DNA from: Mycolicibacterium parafortuitum
GTDB taxonomy: Bacteria; Actinomycetota; Actinomycetes; Mycobacteriales; Mycobacteriaceae
Length of the DNA: 64,000 nt
Direction of reading: 5' to 3'
Assembly (NCBI RefSeq): GCF_010725485.1
Contig: NZ_AP022598.1
Coordinates: 1,860,001-1,924,000 of the forward strand
Below the pieces are notes generated by a model. That model saw nothing but the letters and a program-made list of their open reading frames with translations. It was not told the origin of the DNA and ran no database searches. Position 1 is the stretch's first letter; the number at the start of each line of letters is the position of its first letter. Shown here one piece after another: positions 1 through 8,785 of this stretch. The position numbers and the translations under genes are program-made.

Positions 1-2
1 CG

Positions 3-1424
3 CTACAACCCGCTGGCGCGCAGCACATCGCATAGCGCGGAAACCGCCGCGGCGAAGCCATGTTCGGCAGGCGCCGCGAAGCCGATGACCAGCCCGTCAC
101 GGTGCGGAACGTCGGGTGCGGCGTGCGGATGACGCATGATCGACAAGCCGACCAGCGTGATGCCGGCCTCTCCGCACCGGTGCATCACCTCGGGTTCGGC
201 GCCGTCGGGCAGCGTCACCAACAGGTTGAGCCCGGCATCCAACCCGCCCACCTCGACCTGGAACCGGGACAGCGCGGAGACGAGCGCGTCGCGCCGGCAC
301 CGATAGCGGCCGCGCATCCGGCGAATGTGACGGTCGTAGTGTCCGCCGGTGATGAAGTCGGCCAGCGTCAGCTGGGTGATCGCGTCGACGTAGAACTGTT
401 GCCCGCCAGCGGTTTCCACGACAGGATCCACCAGCTCGTCCGGGAGCGCCATCCAGCCCAGCCGCAGCACCTGGGCCAGGCTCTTGCTCGTCGAACCCAG
501 ATACGCGACGCGTTCCGGTCGCAGCGCCTGCAGTGCTCCCACCGGCTGGCGGTCGAAGCGGAACTCGCCGTCGTAGTCGTCGTCGAATACGAAACCCCCG
601 GTGCGGTCGGCCCATTCGACCGCCGCCATCCGGCGCGCCGGGTCCAGCGGCACGCCCAGCGGGTTGTGGTGCGCCGGTGTCAGGAGCGCCGACGTCGCAG
701 CGCTGGAGTCCAGTTCGGCGACGACGGCGCCTTTGTCGTCGATGCCGATCGGCACCGTGTCGACCCCGCACGCCGCGATCACGTCGCGGAAGATGAACAG
801 GCCGTACGCTTCCACGGCGATCGGGCCACCCAGTGTGCGCGCCAGTAGTTCGACGGCATGGCGCACGCCGGCGCAGATCACGATGGAGTCCGGGGAGGCG
901 CGCACCCCACGTGCGCGGGCGAGGTATTCAGCCAGCGCAGAACGCAATTCGGGTCGTCCCCGCGGATCTCCCATGCGGAAGGCCTCAGTCGGTGCCGCGG
1001 TCAGTGCCCGGCGGGTCGACGCCGCCCACTGGGTCCGCGGGAACTCGGAGACGTCGGGCGTGCCGGGCATCAGGTTGTGGACCGGAGCGACCCGGGCGCC
1101 GTGCGGGCGCGGCGGAACCGGGCTCACCGGCGCGGACACGTGGGCAGTGTCGACTACCCACGTTCCCGCACCTTGCTTGGAGGCCAGCCAGCCTTCGGCC
1201 ACCAGCTCGGCATAGGCGTCGGCGACGGTGTTACGGGCCAGGCCCAGGTCCGCGGCCAGCGTGCGCGATGGCGGCAGCCTGGTGCCCGCCGCCAACCGGC
1301 CGGACCGGACGGCGTCGCGCAACGCCGCGATCAACGCGTCCTTGGCGCCTCGGGCACCCGGCCGCAACGCCTCGCGCAGATCCAGGTGCAGATCACGCGA
1401 ACCAGAATTGGACCATGAAGTCAT
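3..1424 (-). CDS. MocR/PdxR-family transcriptional regulator (GntR HTH fused to aminotransferase fold)
   Basis: 473 residues, complete. Residues about 20-95 form a GntR-type winged helix; about 115-470 form a fold-type I aminotransferase domain. The PLP lysine is probably K314 in STSKSLA, and the asparagine/aspartate pair of the fold is visible (HHNPLG near 252, DDDYDGEF near 281). MocR proteins use PLP or an amino-acid adduct as effector and usually control a divergent gene, here the AhpD-like gene starting at 1474. The ATG at 1424 lies inside a repeated element (1406-1440), so either transcription is leaderless or the true start is slightly downstream. The effector cannot be read from the sequence. 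Confidence 0.88.
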   Translation of the reverse strand: MTSWSNSGSRDLHLDLREALRPGARGAKDALIAALRDAVRSGRLAAGTRLPPSRTLAADLGLARNTVADAYAELVAEGWLASKQGAGTWVVDTAHVSAPVSPVPPRPHGARVAPVHNLMPGTPDVSEFPRTQWAASTRRALTAAPTEAFRMGDPRGRPELRSALAEYLARARGVRASPDSIVICAGVRHAVELLARTLGGPIAVEAYGLFIFRDVIAACGVDTVPIGIDDKGAVVAELDSSAATSALLTPAHHNPLGVPLDPARRMAAVEWADRTGGFVFDDDYDGEFRFDRQPVGALQALRPERVAYLGSTSKSLAQVLRLGWMALPDELVDPVVETAGGQQFYVDAITQLTLADFITGGHYDRHIRRMRGRYRCRRDALVSALSRFQVEVGGLDAGLNLLVTLPDGAEPEVMHRCGEAGITLVGLSIMRHPHAAPDVPHRDGLVIGFAAPAEHGFAAAVSALCDVLRASGL

Positions 1425-1440
1425 GGCATAATTGAACCAT
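1406..1440. promoter_or_regulatory. Candidate MocR operator: two direct repeats
   Basis: AATTGGACCAT (1406-1416) and AATTGAACCAT (1430-1440) match at 10 of 11 bases, 24 bases apart, in the divergent gap between the MocR gene and the AhpD-like gene. A related inverted form, CATTG-N5-CAATG, follows at 1440-1454. Tandem repeats of this kind are typical of MocR/PdxR operators. Binding by this regulator is inferred. Confidence 0.5.
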
Positions 1441-1473
1441 CATTGTGGGTCAATGCGTCCTAGTGTCGAAGAC

Positions 1474-1935
1474 ATGACCCTCACACTCAGCACCCAGTCC
1501 CGACTGAAGATCTACAAGTCCTCGCCAGAGCTGTACGACGCGATGATGGCGCTGTCCACGGCATCGTCGAAGGACGTGGACCCAAAACTGGGCGAGCTCA
1601 TCAAAATCCGTGCGTCGCAGATCAACCGGTGCGCGTTCTGTCTCGACATGCACACCCGTGACGCCCGCAAGATCGGCGTCAGCGAGCAGAAGCTGGATGT
1701 CCTTGCCGCGTGGTCGGAAGCCGGCGACCTGTTCGACGAGACCGAACGTGCCGCCCTCGCGCTGACCGAGGCGATCACCGTCCTCGGCCCGCACGGCGTC
1801 CCCGACGACGTCTACGAGGACGCCGCGGCCGCGTTCTCCGACCGCGAACTCGGCCAGGTCATCGCGCTGGCCGTCACCATCAACGCGTGGAACCGCATCA
1901 ACGCGGCCGTGCACACCGCCCCGCCGCGCCGCTGA
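1474..1935 (+). CDS. AhpD-like carboxymuconolactone decarboxylase family protein
   Basis: 153 residues. The AhpD core is clear: C53-A-F-C56-x3-H60 is the redox CxxC with downstream histidine of alkylhydroperoxidase-like proteins. Such proteins reduce peroxides or organic substrates in the cytoplasm. I chose the ATG at 1474 because homologues begin near this point; the open frame reaches back to 1432 but that part lies in the operator region. It is divergent from the MocR regulator and is the likely target. The substrate is unknown. Confidence 0.85.
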   Translation: MTLTLSTQSRLKIYKSSPELYDAMMALSTASSKDVDPKLGELIKIRASQINRCAFCLDMHTRDARKIGVSEQKLDVLAAWSEAGDLFDETERAALALTEAITVLGPHGVPDDVYEDAAAAFSDRELGQVIALAVTINAWNRINAAVHTAPPRR

Positions 1936-1985
1936 TTCGAAGCCCGGGAAGTGTCTTTGGACCCTATGGGACGTCGGTGCCGGCG

Positions 1986-2444
1986 ATGAGCATAGGAGCC
2001 ATGGACGTCAAGACCTCAACCGATGCCCCGGTCACCGTGCTGTCGGACAGCGAGAGCTGGGATCTGCTGGGCAGCGTGTCGCTGGGCCGGCTCGTCACCA
2101 CGGTCAACGGCTGGACCGAGATTTTCCCGGTGAACTTCGTCGTGCAGAAGAACACCGTGCTGTTCCGGACCGCCGAGGGCACGAAACTGCTGACCACCGC
2201 GCTCAACGAGTACGTCGTGTTCGAGGCCGACGACCACAACGTCGCCGAAGGCTGGAGCGTGGTGGTGCGCGGCAAGGCGAAGCTGCTGGCCACCTCGACC
2301 GAGATCGCCGAGGCACGGCGTGCAGCGCTCTACCCGTGGATCGCCACCCAGAAGGAACGCTTCGTGCGGATCACGCCGCAGACGGTGACGGGCCGTCGCT
2401 TCATCTTCGGCCCCGAACCCGACGTCACCGGACTGTCGAGCTGA
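1986..2444 (+). CDS. Pyridoxamine 5'-phosphate oxidase-like flavin-binding protein
   Basis: 152 residues with the split-barrel pattern of the PPOX/FMN (or F420) family: SLGRLVTTVNG near residue 30, then FPVNFVV, LFRTAEGTKL and a long VVVRGKAKL strand. In mycobacteria these proteins bind FMN, F420 or heme, and most have no assigned reaction. A second ATG at 2001 follows AGGAG too closely (2 bases) for a normal ribosome site, so the start is uncertain by five codons. It runs convergently into wzm with a 3-base gap. Confidence 0.75.
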   Translation: MSIGAMDVKTSTDAPVTVLSDSESWDLLGSVSLGRLVTTVNGWTEIFPVNFVVQKNTVLFRTAEGTKLLTTALNEYVVFEADDHNVAEGWSVVVRGKAKLLATSTEIAEARRAALYPWIATQKERFVRITPQTVTGRRFIFGPEPDVTGLSS

Positions 2445-2447
2445 GCG

Positions 2448-3278
2448 TCACACCCAGTATGCGACGCGGGCGCGGTACTGGCGCATGGCCAGTGCCGCGA
2501 AGCCCCAGCCGACCACGGTGAGCACCAGCACCACGATCCAGTGCCGCAGTTCCTGCTCGGCGCCCAGCAGCGGGGCGCGGACGATGTCGAGGTAGTGCAG
2601 CAGCGGGTTGAGTTCGACGATCTTGGCCCAGCCGCCCGCGCCCTGGGCCTGCAGGGTCGACTCGTTCCAGATGATCGGCGTCATGAAGAACAACAGCTGC
2701 ACGAGGCTGCCCAGCAGCGGGCTGATGTCGCGGTAGCGGGTGGCCAGGATGCCGAAACACAGTGCCACCCAGACACAGTTGAGTGCCAGCAGCATCAGCG
2801 CGGGGATCACCGAGAGGTCCGTCCAGCTCCACGGTTTCGGATAGATGATCGCGATGATCACGAAGATGATGATGTTGTGCGCGAACAGCAGCATCTGCCG
2901 CCACACCAACCGGTACACGTGCACCGACAGCGGTGTCGGAAGCTGTTTGATCAGACCCTCGTTGGCGACGAACACGTCGGCGCCCTCGAGGATCGACGCG
3001 TTGATCAGGTTCCAGACGATCAGGCCCAGCGTGACGTACGGAAGGTGCTCGGAGAGTTCGAGTTTGAACAGCATCGAGTACAGCCCGCCCATCGCGACGG
3101 CCGTCGTGCCGGTTGCGATGGTGATCCAGAACGGGCCGAGCACCGACCGCCGGTAGCGCTGCTTGATGTCCTGCCAGCCCAGGTGCAGCCACAGCTCGCG
3201 CTTGCCGAAGCCCGCCACCAGGTCGCCCCACGCCCGCGCGAACGTCCTGGACTGCGCGGCGGCATCCATGATCGTCAT
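2448..3278 (-). CDS. wzm: Galactan exporter ABC permease Wzm (Rv3783-like)
   Basis: 276 residues of the ABC-2 membrane family with about six predicted membrane segments; the N-terminal cytoplasmic part carries the GWQDIKQRYRRSVLGPFW pattern of polysaccharide exporters. Together with Wzt it moves lipid-linked galactan across the plasma membrane for arabinogalactan assembly. It is the last gene of wzt-glfT1-wzm and its start overlaps the glfT1 stop (3275-3278). The order equals Rv3781-Rv3782-Rv3783 of M. tuberculosis, supporting the assignment strongly. Confidence 0.93.
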   Translation of the reverse strand: MTIMDAAAQSRTFARAWGDLVAGFGKRELWLHLGWQDIKQRYRRSVLGPFWITIATGTTAVAMGGLYSMLFKLELSEHLPYVTLGLIVWNLINASILEGADVFVANEGLIKQLPTPLSVHVYRLVWRQMLLFAHNIIIFVIIAIIYPKPWSWTDLSVIPALMLLALNCVWVALCFGILATRYRDISPLLGSLVQLLFFMTPIIWNESTLQAQGAGGWAKIVELNPLLHYLDIVRAPLLGAEQELRHWIVVLVLTVVGWGFAALAMRQYRARVAYWV

Positions 3279-4171
3279 CGTCCAAACCTTTCGCGCCTAC
3301 CCAAGCGGCGCAAGCGAATCCACTCGCGCAGGCCGGCGGGGTCTCGCCGGGAGATCAGAAAGTACCAGCTGTAGCGCAGCCACTCCTGCAGCAGCAGCTT
3401 GCGCATACCGGGCTGCGCCTGCAGGTAGCCGCGGTTGCGGTAGGTGAAGTAGCGCTTCGTGTCGTTGTCCGGGTACTGGGCGTGCATCTTGCCGCCGAGA
3501 ATCGGCTTGAACTCGTCGCCGCCCTGCGGATGCAGGTACACCGCTTTCAGGCAGGTGCCGAAGGGCAGCCCAGAGCGCTGCAGCCGCCGATGCAGTTCGG
3601 TCTCGTCGCCGCGGAAGAACAGCCGCAGGTCCGGTACACCGACGGCTTCGAGCGTCTCGGCACGAAACAGCGCGCCGTTGAACAGATGTGAGATCCCCGG
3701 CATCAGGTCCGGCAGGCTCGCCTCCACCCGGAGCTCGCTGACGTACCGCCGCCACGACAGCCCACGCCGCAGCGGGAACGCGAGCTTGTCCGGGTTGTCG
3801 AGATCGCAGATCATCGGCGAAACCTCGGCCAGGCCGTACCGTTCGGCGCAGTCCAGCAGCGTGGCCAGCACGTCCGAATCCGCCGGACGGCCGTCGTCGT
3901 CGGCCAGCCACACCCAGTCGGCGCCCAGGCTCAACGCGTGCAGCATTCCGAGCGCGAATCCGCCCGCCCCGCCGAGGTTCCGGAGGGACCCCAGATACGT
4001 CGTCGGCACCGGTTGGCCGGTGACGAGATCGCGCACCCGGTCGTCGTGGTCGTTGTCGACGACGATCAGGTGGTCGGGGCGGCGGCTCTGCGCGCACACC
4101 GCGTCCAGGGATTTCGCGAGCTCGTCGGGCCTGCGGTGGGTGACGACGACCGCGACGATCGTCTCCGTCAT
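3275..4171 (-). CDS. glfT1: Galactofuranosyltransferase GlfT1
   Basis: 298 residues, GT2 family. The N-terminal nucleotide-binding half starts VVVTHRRPDEL, and the metal-binding D91-D92-D93 follows VWLA. GlfT1 adds the first galactofuranose residues from UDP-Galf to the decaprenyl-diphosphate-GlcNAc-rhamnose primer on the cytoplasmic face, before GlfT2 extends the galactan. It sits between wzt and wzm with four-base overlaps at both ends, so the three are co-transcribed and translationally coupled. Confidence 0.93.
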   Translation of the reverse strand: MTETIVAVVVTHRRPDELAKSLDAVCAQSRRPDHLIVVDNDHDDRVRDLVTGQPVPTTYLGSLRNLGGAGGFALGMLHALSLGADWVWLADDDGRPADSDVLATLLDCAERYGLAEVSPMICDLDNPDKLAFPLRRGLSWRRYVSELRVEASLPDLMPGISHLFNGALFRAETLEAVGVPDLRLFFRGDETELHRRLQRSGLPFGTCLKAVYLHPQGGDEFKPILGGKMHAQYPDNDTKRYFTYRNRGYLQAQPGMRKLLLQEWLRYSWYFLISRRDPAGLREWIRLRRLGRRERFGR

Positions 4172-4983
4172 GCGGGCCGGTTCTCCCGTTTGTTCTCTTC
4201 GAGCACCTCACGCACATGCCGAGCGGCGTCCTCGCCCTCGTACGCGCGCACGACGTCCTCGATCTCGCCCTGCATCCTGATGGTGCCGTGGTCGATCCAC
4301 ATCGCCGTGTCGCACAGCCGGGCGAGGAACTCGTTGGAGTGGCTCGCGAACACCAGGATCCCCGAGCGTGCCACCAGATCGGACAGCCGCGACTGGGCCT
4401 TCTTCAGGAACTCCGCGTCGACCGCGCCGATGCCCTCGTCGAGCAGCAGGATCTCCGGGTCGATGCTGGTGACCACGCCCATGGCCAGGCGCACCCGCAT
4501 ACCGGTGGAGTAGGTGCGCAGCGGCATGTTCAGGTAGTCGCCGAGCTCGGTGAACTCCGCGATCTCGTCGACCTTGGCCATCATCTGTTTGCGGGTCTGG
4601 CCGAGGAACAGGCCGCGGATGATGATGTTCTCGAAGCCGGAGATCTCCGGGTCCATCCCGACCCCGAGGTCGAAGACGGGGGCGACGCGCCCGCGCACCG
4701 ACGCCACCCCGCGCGTGGGCTCGTAGATGCCCGACAGCAGCCGCAGCAGCGTCGACTTGCCCGCGCCGTTGTGCCCGACCAGGCCGACCCGGTCACCGAG
4801 CTTCAGCGACAGCGTGATGTCGCGTAGCGCCTCGATGACCACCACGTTGGAATCGTTGCGCCCGATCGCCCCGCCCGCCTTGCCCAGGAAGGCCTTCTTC
4901 AGGGAGCGCGTCTTGGCGTCGAAGATCGGGAACTCGACCCACGCGTTGCGAGTCTCGATACAGGGTTCGTCGGGACTGGTCAC
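4168..4983 (-). CDS. wzt: Galactan exporter ABC ATPase Wzt (Rv3781-like)
   Basis: 271 residues. Walker A is GHNGAGKST at 70-78, the signature is in YSTGMRVRLA, and Walker B is ILLLDEGIGAVD. It has the long N-terminal extension of polysaccharide-exporting ATPases. There is no C-terminal carbohydrate-binding domain as found in O9a-type Wzt, consistent with a capping-independent exporter. It powers galactan export with Wzm. It lies 7 bases after bpa on the same strand. Confidence 0.93.
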   Translation of the reverse strand: MTSPDEPCIETRNAWVEFPIFDAKTRSLKKAFLGKAGGAIGRNDSNVVVIEALRDITLSLKLGDRVGLVGHNGAGKSTLLRLLSGIYEPTRGVASVRGRVAPVFDLGVGMDPEISGFENIIIRGLFLGQTRKQMMAKVDEIAEFTELGDYLNMPLRTYSTGMRVRLAMGVVTSIDPEILLLDEGIGAVDAEFLKKAQSRLSDLVARSGILVFASHSNEFLARLCDTAMWIDHGTIRMQGEIEDVVRAYEGEDAARHVREVLEENKRENRPA

Positions 4984-4990
4984 GCGGCTC

Positions 4991-5500
4991 TCACAGGTAC
5001 TGGCCGGTGCCGTGTCCCTGACCGCCGCGCTGGTTGGGGATCACCACACCGGGCGGCAGCGCGCCCTGACGCATCTGTTCCAGCTGCTGGCGCGCGGCCA
5101 TCTGCTGGGCGAACAGCGCGGTCTGGATGCCGTGGAACAGGCCCTCCAGCCAGCCGACGAGCTGGGCCTGCGCGATCCGCAGCTCGGCGTCCGACGGCAG
5201 GGACTCGTCGGTGAACGGCAGCGTCAACCGCTCCAGCTCGTCGCGCAGCTCGGGCGCCAGACCCTCCTCGAGCTCCTGGATGCTGGTGCGGTGGATGTCG
5301 CGGAGCCGGCCGCGGCTGGCCTCGTCGAGCGGAGCGGCGCGGACCTCCTCGAGCAGCTGCTTGATCATCGTGCCGATCCGCATGACCTTGGCGGGCTGCT
5401 CGACGAGCTCGGTCAACGACTTGCTGTCGGCGTCCCGCTCGGACTCGAGCTCGCCGTCACCGATCACCTCGATGTTGTCGTCATCGGAATTGGTAGCCAT
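4991..5500 (-). CDS. bpa: Bacterial proteasome activator Bpa/PafE (Rv3780-like)
   Basis: 169 residues. The protein ends GQYL, the C-terminal docking motif by which Bpa (PafE) rings open the 20S proteasome gate without ATP or Pup. The middle is helix-rich (residues about 35-135), as expected for the four-helix ring subunit, with a disordered acidic start and a Gly-rich tail. I used the ATG at 5500, preceded by AAGGAC; the frame is open further upstream but without homologous character. Located upstream of wzt as in M. tuberculosis. Confidence 0.93.
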   Translation of the reverse strand: MATNSDDDNIEVIGDGELESERDADSKSLTELVEQPAKVMRIGTMIKQLLEEVRAAPLDEASRGRLRDIHRTSIQELEEGLAPELRDELERLTLPFTDESLPSDAELRIAQAQLVGWLEGLFHGIQTALFAQQMAARQQLEQMRQGALPPGVVIPNQRGGQGHGTGQYL

Positions 5501-6006
5501 GTCCTTAAGAGTGCCCCAGCTTTTCTGACCCGTTGCGTCCGGGCACCAGGTCGGCGGCGGACGCGGCGTCACCCGCTCCGTAGATCATCTCCCACCGTCG
5601 CGATTTGTCCAGCGAAGCGGGCCCGCCGAACGATGTCCAGGACGGCCGGTCGAGTGTCCCAGAGCTGAGACGAACGCCACAGCCGAGCGCCCCGAACGCA
5701 TCCAACCGAGCGTCTCCGGGCGATTTCGGCAAACCACATCGTGCTGCGACAAAGGGCTCGTCGGGCGCCCGCTGCAGCGTCCGCGACCAGCGAATTCGTC
5801 TGGCGGGCGGACGGTTTGCCGGTCAGCGCACCAGCAACGGGGCTTCAACTGACCCTCCGTGCTTGTCGGTGACTCGACTAGTATGGCTGCGCAGATGACC
5901 TGTGCTCGATCGGGCGCGGGCGGCAAATAGCGAAGTCAGGCAGAGCCGGACCGTCCACTCGGCGGCGGCACGGCTAATTTCACAAGACGCACGAAGGTGG
6001 GCTGGC
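5501..6006. other. 506-base stretch with no convincing gene
   Basis: Between the divergent bpa and cysteine-desulfurase-like genes. Short frames exist on both strands but none has a ribosome site, a recognisable protein or consistent third-position GC. In M. tuberculosis the large gene Rv3779 sits between the orthologues, so this may be the scar of its loss plus two promoters. A TAGTAT hexamer at 5879-5884 could be a -10 box for the plus-strand gene, but I see no good -35. Confidence 0.6.
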
Positions 6007-7203
6007 ATGGCATATGACGTCGCCCGGGTGCGTGGTTTGCATCCTTCGTTGGGCGATGGCTGGGTGCACATGGACGCCCAGAACGGCATGTTGCTTCCCG
6101 ACTCGGTGGGCCGGGCGGTCTCCACCGCGTTCCGCGGCTCGATGCCCACGACGGCCAGTGCCCATCCCGCCGCGAGGCGCAGTGCCGCGGTGCTGGCCGC
6201 TGCCCGCCAAGCGGTGGCCGACCTCGTCAACGGCGATCCGGCGGGTGTGGTGCTCGGCGCCGACCGTGCGGTGCTGCTGACCTCGTTGGCCGATGCCGCA
6301 TCGGGTCGCGTCGGCCTGGGCTACGAGCTGGTGGTGACCCGCCTCGACGACGAGGCCAACATCGCGCCGTGGCTGCGCGCCGCCGACCGCTTCGGTGCGA
6401 AGGTGAAGTGGGCCGAGGTCGACATCGAGACCGGTGAGCTGCCCAGCTGGCAGTGGGAGGGCCTGGTCAACCGGCCCACTCGGGTCGTCGCAATCACTTC
6501 TGCCTCAGCGACTCTGGGTACCGTCACCGAGCTGCGCGAGGTCACCAAGCTGGTGCACGAGGTCAACGGCATGGTGATCGTCGACCATTCCGCCGGGGCG
6601 CCGTACCGGCTGCTCGACATCAACGAGATCGATGCCGACGTGATCGCCGTCAACGCGCAAGCCTGGGGCGGCCCGCCGATCGGGGCGTTGGTGTTCCGCG
6701 ATCCGTCGGTGATCGACAATTTCGGCTCGGTCTCGCTGAATCCGTACGCCACCGGCGCGTCCCGTCTCGAGCTCGGCTCTCACCAGTTCGGGATGCTGGC
6801 CGGTGTGGTCGCGAGCATCGAATACCTTTCCGCTCTTGATGATTCGGCTCAGGGCACGCGCAGGGAGCGGCTGGCCCTTTCGATGCGGTCGGCGACGGCC
6901 TACATGAGTGGGCTGTTCGACTACCTGCTGACGTCGCTGCGCTCGTTGCCGACGGTCACGGTGATCGGAAGCCCTGAGGTCCGGATCCCGGTGCTGAGCT
7001 TCGCGATGGAGAACGTCCCGGCCGAGCGGGTCGTGCAACGCCTGGCGGACAACGGGATTCTGGCGATCGCGAACGCGCAGTCGCGGGTGCTGGACGTGAT
7101 CGGGGTCAACGACGTCGGCGGTGCGGTCACCATCGGGCTGGCGCACTACAGCACCGCGGCCGAGGTCGATCAGCTGGTGCGCGCACTCGCCTCGCTCGGC
7201 TGA
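6007..7203 (+). CDS. Cysteine desulfurase-like class V aminotransferase (Rv3778c-like)
   Basis: 398 residues, fold-type I PLP enzyme of the SufS/CsdA-like family. The region [17 protein letters not shown] holds the PLP-pyridine aspartate. Where a desulfurase has the PLP lysine I read [15 protein letters not shown], without the usual lysine, so catalysis is uncertain. It is preceded by AAGGTGGG 7 bases before the ATG at 6007. It corresponds in position to Rv3778c. The substrate is unknown; it should not be assumed to be an Fe-S cluster sulfur donor. Confidence 0.78.
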   Translation: MAYDVARVRGLHPSLGDGWVHMDAQNGMLLPDSVGRAVSTAFRGSMPTTASAHPAARRSAAVLAAARQAVADLVNGDPAGVVLGADRAVLLTSLADAASGRVGLGYELVVTRLDDEANIAPWLRAADRFGAKVKWAEVDIETGELPSWQWEGLVNRPTRVVAITSASATLGTVTELREVTKLVHEVNGMVIVDHSAGAPYRLLDINEIDADVIAVNAQAWGGPPIGALVFRDPSVIDNFGSVSLNPYATGASRLELGSHQFGMLAGVVASIEYLSALDDSAQGTRRERLALSMRSATAYMSGLFDYLLTSLRSLPTVTVIGSPEVRIPVLSFAMENVPAERVVQRLADNGILAIANAQSRVLDVIGVNDVGGAVTIGLAHYSTAAEVDQLVRALASLG

Positions 7204-7209
7204 TCCACG

Positions 7210-8190
7210 CTAAACATCAACGCGCAGAATCACTTTCCCGGACACGTCGCCGGAGGCCAGCAGGTCGTGGGCGGCCTTGGCCTCCGACATCGGGAACTCG
7301 GCACCGATCACCGGACGTACCTCGCCGTCCGCAACCAGCGGCCACACGTTCTCGATGACCTCGGCGACGATCTCGCTCTTGCTGCCGGGGCCGTCGACGG
7401 GCCGTGAGCGCAGCGCGGTGGCGATCACGGCGCCGCGCTTGGCCAGAAGCTTGCCGATGTTGAGTTCCGCTTTGACGCCGCCCTGCATGCCGATGATCAC
7501 CAACCGCCCGCCGGTGGCAAGCGCGTCGATGTTGCGGTCGAGGTAGGCCGCCCCCATGATGTCGAGGATCACCCCGGCGCCACCGGCGTCACGGACCACC
7601 GAGACGAAGTCCTCGTTGTGGTAGTCGATGGTGATCTCGGCGCCGAGTTCGGCGCACAGATCGAGCTTGTTGCGGGAGCCCGCGGTGACGGCGACCGGAC
7701 AGCCCAGCGCCCGCGCGACCTGGATGGCGTGGGAACCGATGCCGCTGGCCCCGCCGTGCACGAGGAACAGTTCGGGGGCGGTCAGGCGGGCGGTCATCAC
7801 CACGTTGGACCAGACGGTGCACGCGACCTCGGGCAATCCCGCGGCGTGATGAAGCGGCACCCCGTCCGGAACCGGCATCACCTGGCCGGCGGGCACCGCG
7901 ACGTACTCGGCGTAGCCACCGCCGGCCAGCAAAGCGCACACCGGCTGCCCCTCGGTCCAGCCGGTGACCCCGTCGCCGAGCGCGGCGATCGTTCCGGCCG
8001 CTTCCAGGCCGAGAACTTCGCTGGCACCGGGCGGCGGGGGATACTTTCCGGCGGCCTGGAGCAGGTCGGCGCGATTCACCCCGGCCGCCACGACCTTGAT
8101 CAAAATCTCTCCCGATTTGGGGGCGGCGTCTGTCACAGACTGCCAATTGAGCTGGTCAGGGGCCCCCGCCACGATCGCACGCATTCCCAT
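7210..8190 (-). CDS. NAD(P)H quinone oxidoreductase, MDR superfamily (Rv3777-like)
   Basis: 326 residues of the zinc-free medium-chain reductase family. The NADPH-binding glycine loop is HGGASGIG (145-152) and there are no cysteine/histidine zinc-ligand clusters. Family members reduce quinones or enones with NADPH in the cytoplasm. The frame is open much further upstream but that part lies under the divergent MarR gene and is spurious; starts at 8190 (MGMRAI) or 8184 (MRAI) are both possible. A palindrome at 8206-8228 lies in the shared promoter. Confidence 0.88.
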   Translation of the reverse strand: MGMRAIVAGAPDQLNWQSVTDAAPKSGEILIKVVAAGVNRADLLQAAGKYPPPPGASEVLGLEAAGTIAALGDGVTGWTEGQPVCALLAGGGYAEYVAVPAGQVMPVPDGVPLHHAAGLPEVACTVWSNVVMTARLTAPELFLVHGGASGIGSHAIQVARALGCPVAVTAGSRNKLDLCAELGAEITIDYHNEDFVSVVRDAGGAGVILDIMGAAYLDRNIDALATGGRLVIIGMQGGVKAELNIGKLLAKRGAVIATALRSRPVDGPGSKSEIVAEVIENVWPLVADGEVRPVIGAEFPMSEAKAAHDLLASGDVSGKVILRVDV

Positions 8191-8205
8191 AACGCTACTA
8201 CGCTG

Positions 8206-8228
8206 GGGAAAGTCCCTGAGAATTTCCC
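8206..8228. promoter_or_regulatory. Candidate MarR operator palindrome
   Basis: A 23-base imperfect palindrome with perfect outer arms GGGAAA (8206-8211) and TTTCCC (8223-8228) and several symmetric inner bases. It lies in the 72-base gap between the quinone oxidoreductase and the MarR gene. Size and placement suit an autoregulatory MarR dimer site controlling both genes. Binding is inferred. Confidence 0.55.
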
Positions 8229-8250
8229 ACCGGCAACACCTTTGCGGCCC

Positions 8251-8256
8251 TACTAT
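8251..8256 (+). promoter_or_regulatory. -10 box TACTAT, probably giving a leaderless MarR mRNA
   Basis: TACTAT ends 6 bases before the ATG at 8263, so transcription would begin at or next to the start codon. No Shine-Dalgarno sequence precedes the ATG, and leaderless transcripts are common in mycobacteria. Confidence 0.45.
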
Positions 8257-8262
8257 GTGGCC

Positions 8263-8775
8263 ATGGAGGGGATCATCGGGGGGCGCACGGCGAGCGATAC
8301 GCCGGGGCTCGACATTGCTGAGCAAAGGGCGTGGCAGAACTTTCTGGACGCCGCGCTGAGGTTGTACGCGACCATGAACCGGTCGCTTTCGGACGAACAC
8401 GGGCTGACGCTGAACGACGTGCGGCTGCTCGACATGCTGGCGAAGTCGCCGACGGGGTCGGCGCGGATGGGGGACGTGGCGGAGACGTTGATGTCGTTGC
8501 CCAGCCGGGTGACGCGCCAGATCCATCGGCTGGAGGTGCAGGGGCTCGTGCTGCGCGGAGCCAGCCCGGACGACGGGCGCGGGGTGCTGGCCAGCATCAC
8601 GCCCGAGGGTAGGACTGCCCTCGCCAAGGCGTTGCAGACGTACGGGTCCGCCGTGCGCGCGCACTTCCTGGACCGGCTGAGCCGGCCGCAGGTCATCGCC
8701 ATGGGGGAGAACTGCCGGCGGATCAGCGCCGGGCTGAAAGCCGGTGGCCCGGCCGCGAAGATCGGTCGCGTCTAG
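8263..8775 (+). CDS. MarR-family transcriptional regulator
   Basis: 170 residues. The winged helix spans about residues 45-125: LTLNDVRLLDMLAKSP, then the recognition helix region VAETLMSLPSRVTRQIHRLEVQGLV and the wing RGASPDDGRGVLASITPEG. MarR dimers typically sense phenolics or oxidants and repress neighbouring genes; the divergent quinone oxidoreductase is the obvious candidate target. The stop is 10 bases before tRNA-Ser(TGA), so readthrough into the tRNA is possible. Confidence 0.88.
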   Translation: MEGIIGGRTASDTPGLDIAEQRAWQNFLDAALRLYATMNRSLSDEHGLTLNDVRLLDMLAKSPTGSARMGDVAETLMSLPSRVTRQIHRLEVQGLVLRGASPDDGRGVLASITPEGRTALAKALQTYGSAVRAHFLDRLSRPQVIAMGENCRRISAGLKAGGPAAKIGRV

Positions 8776-8785
8776 ACTGTCCCGC

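Noticed and set aside
5585..5926. Short minus-strand frame as a small gene in the 5.5-6.0 kb gap
   Set aside because: No ribosome site, no homologous pattern, irregular codon composition.
8191..8664. N-terminal extension of the quinone oxidoreductase
   Set aside because: Lies entirely under the divergent MarR gene and lacks MDR similarity; start moved to 8190.
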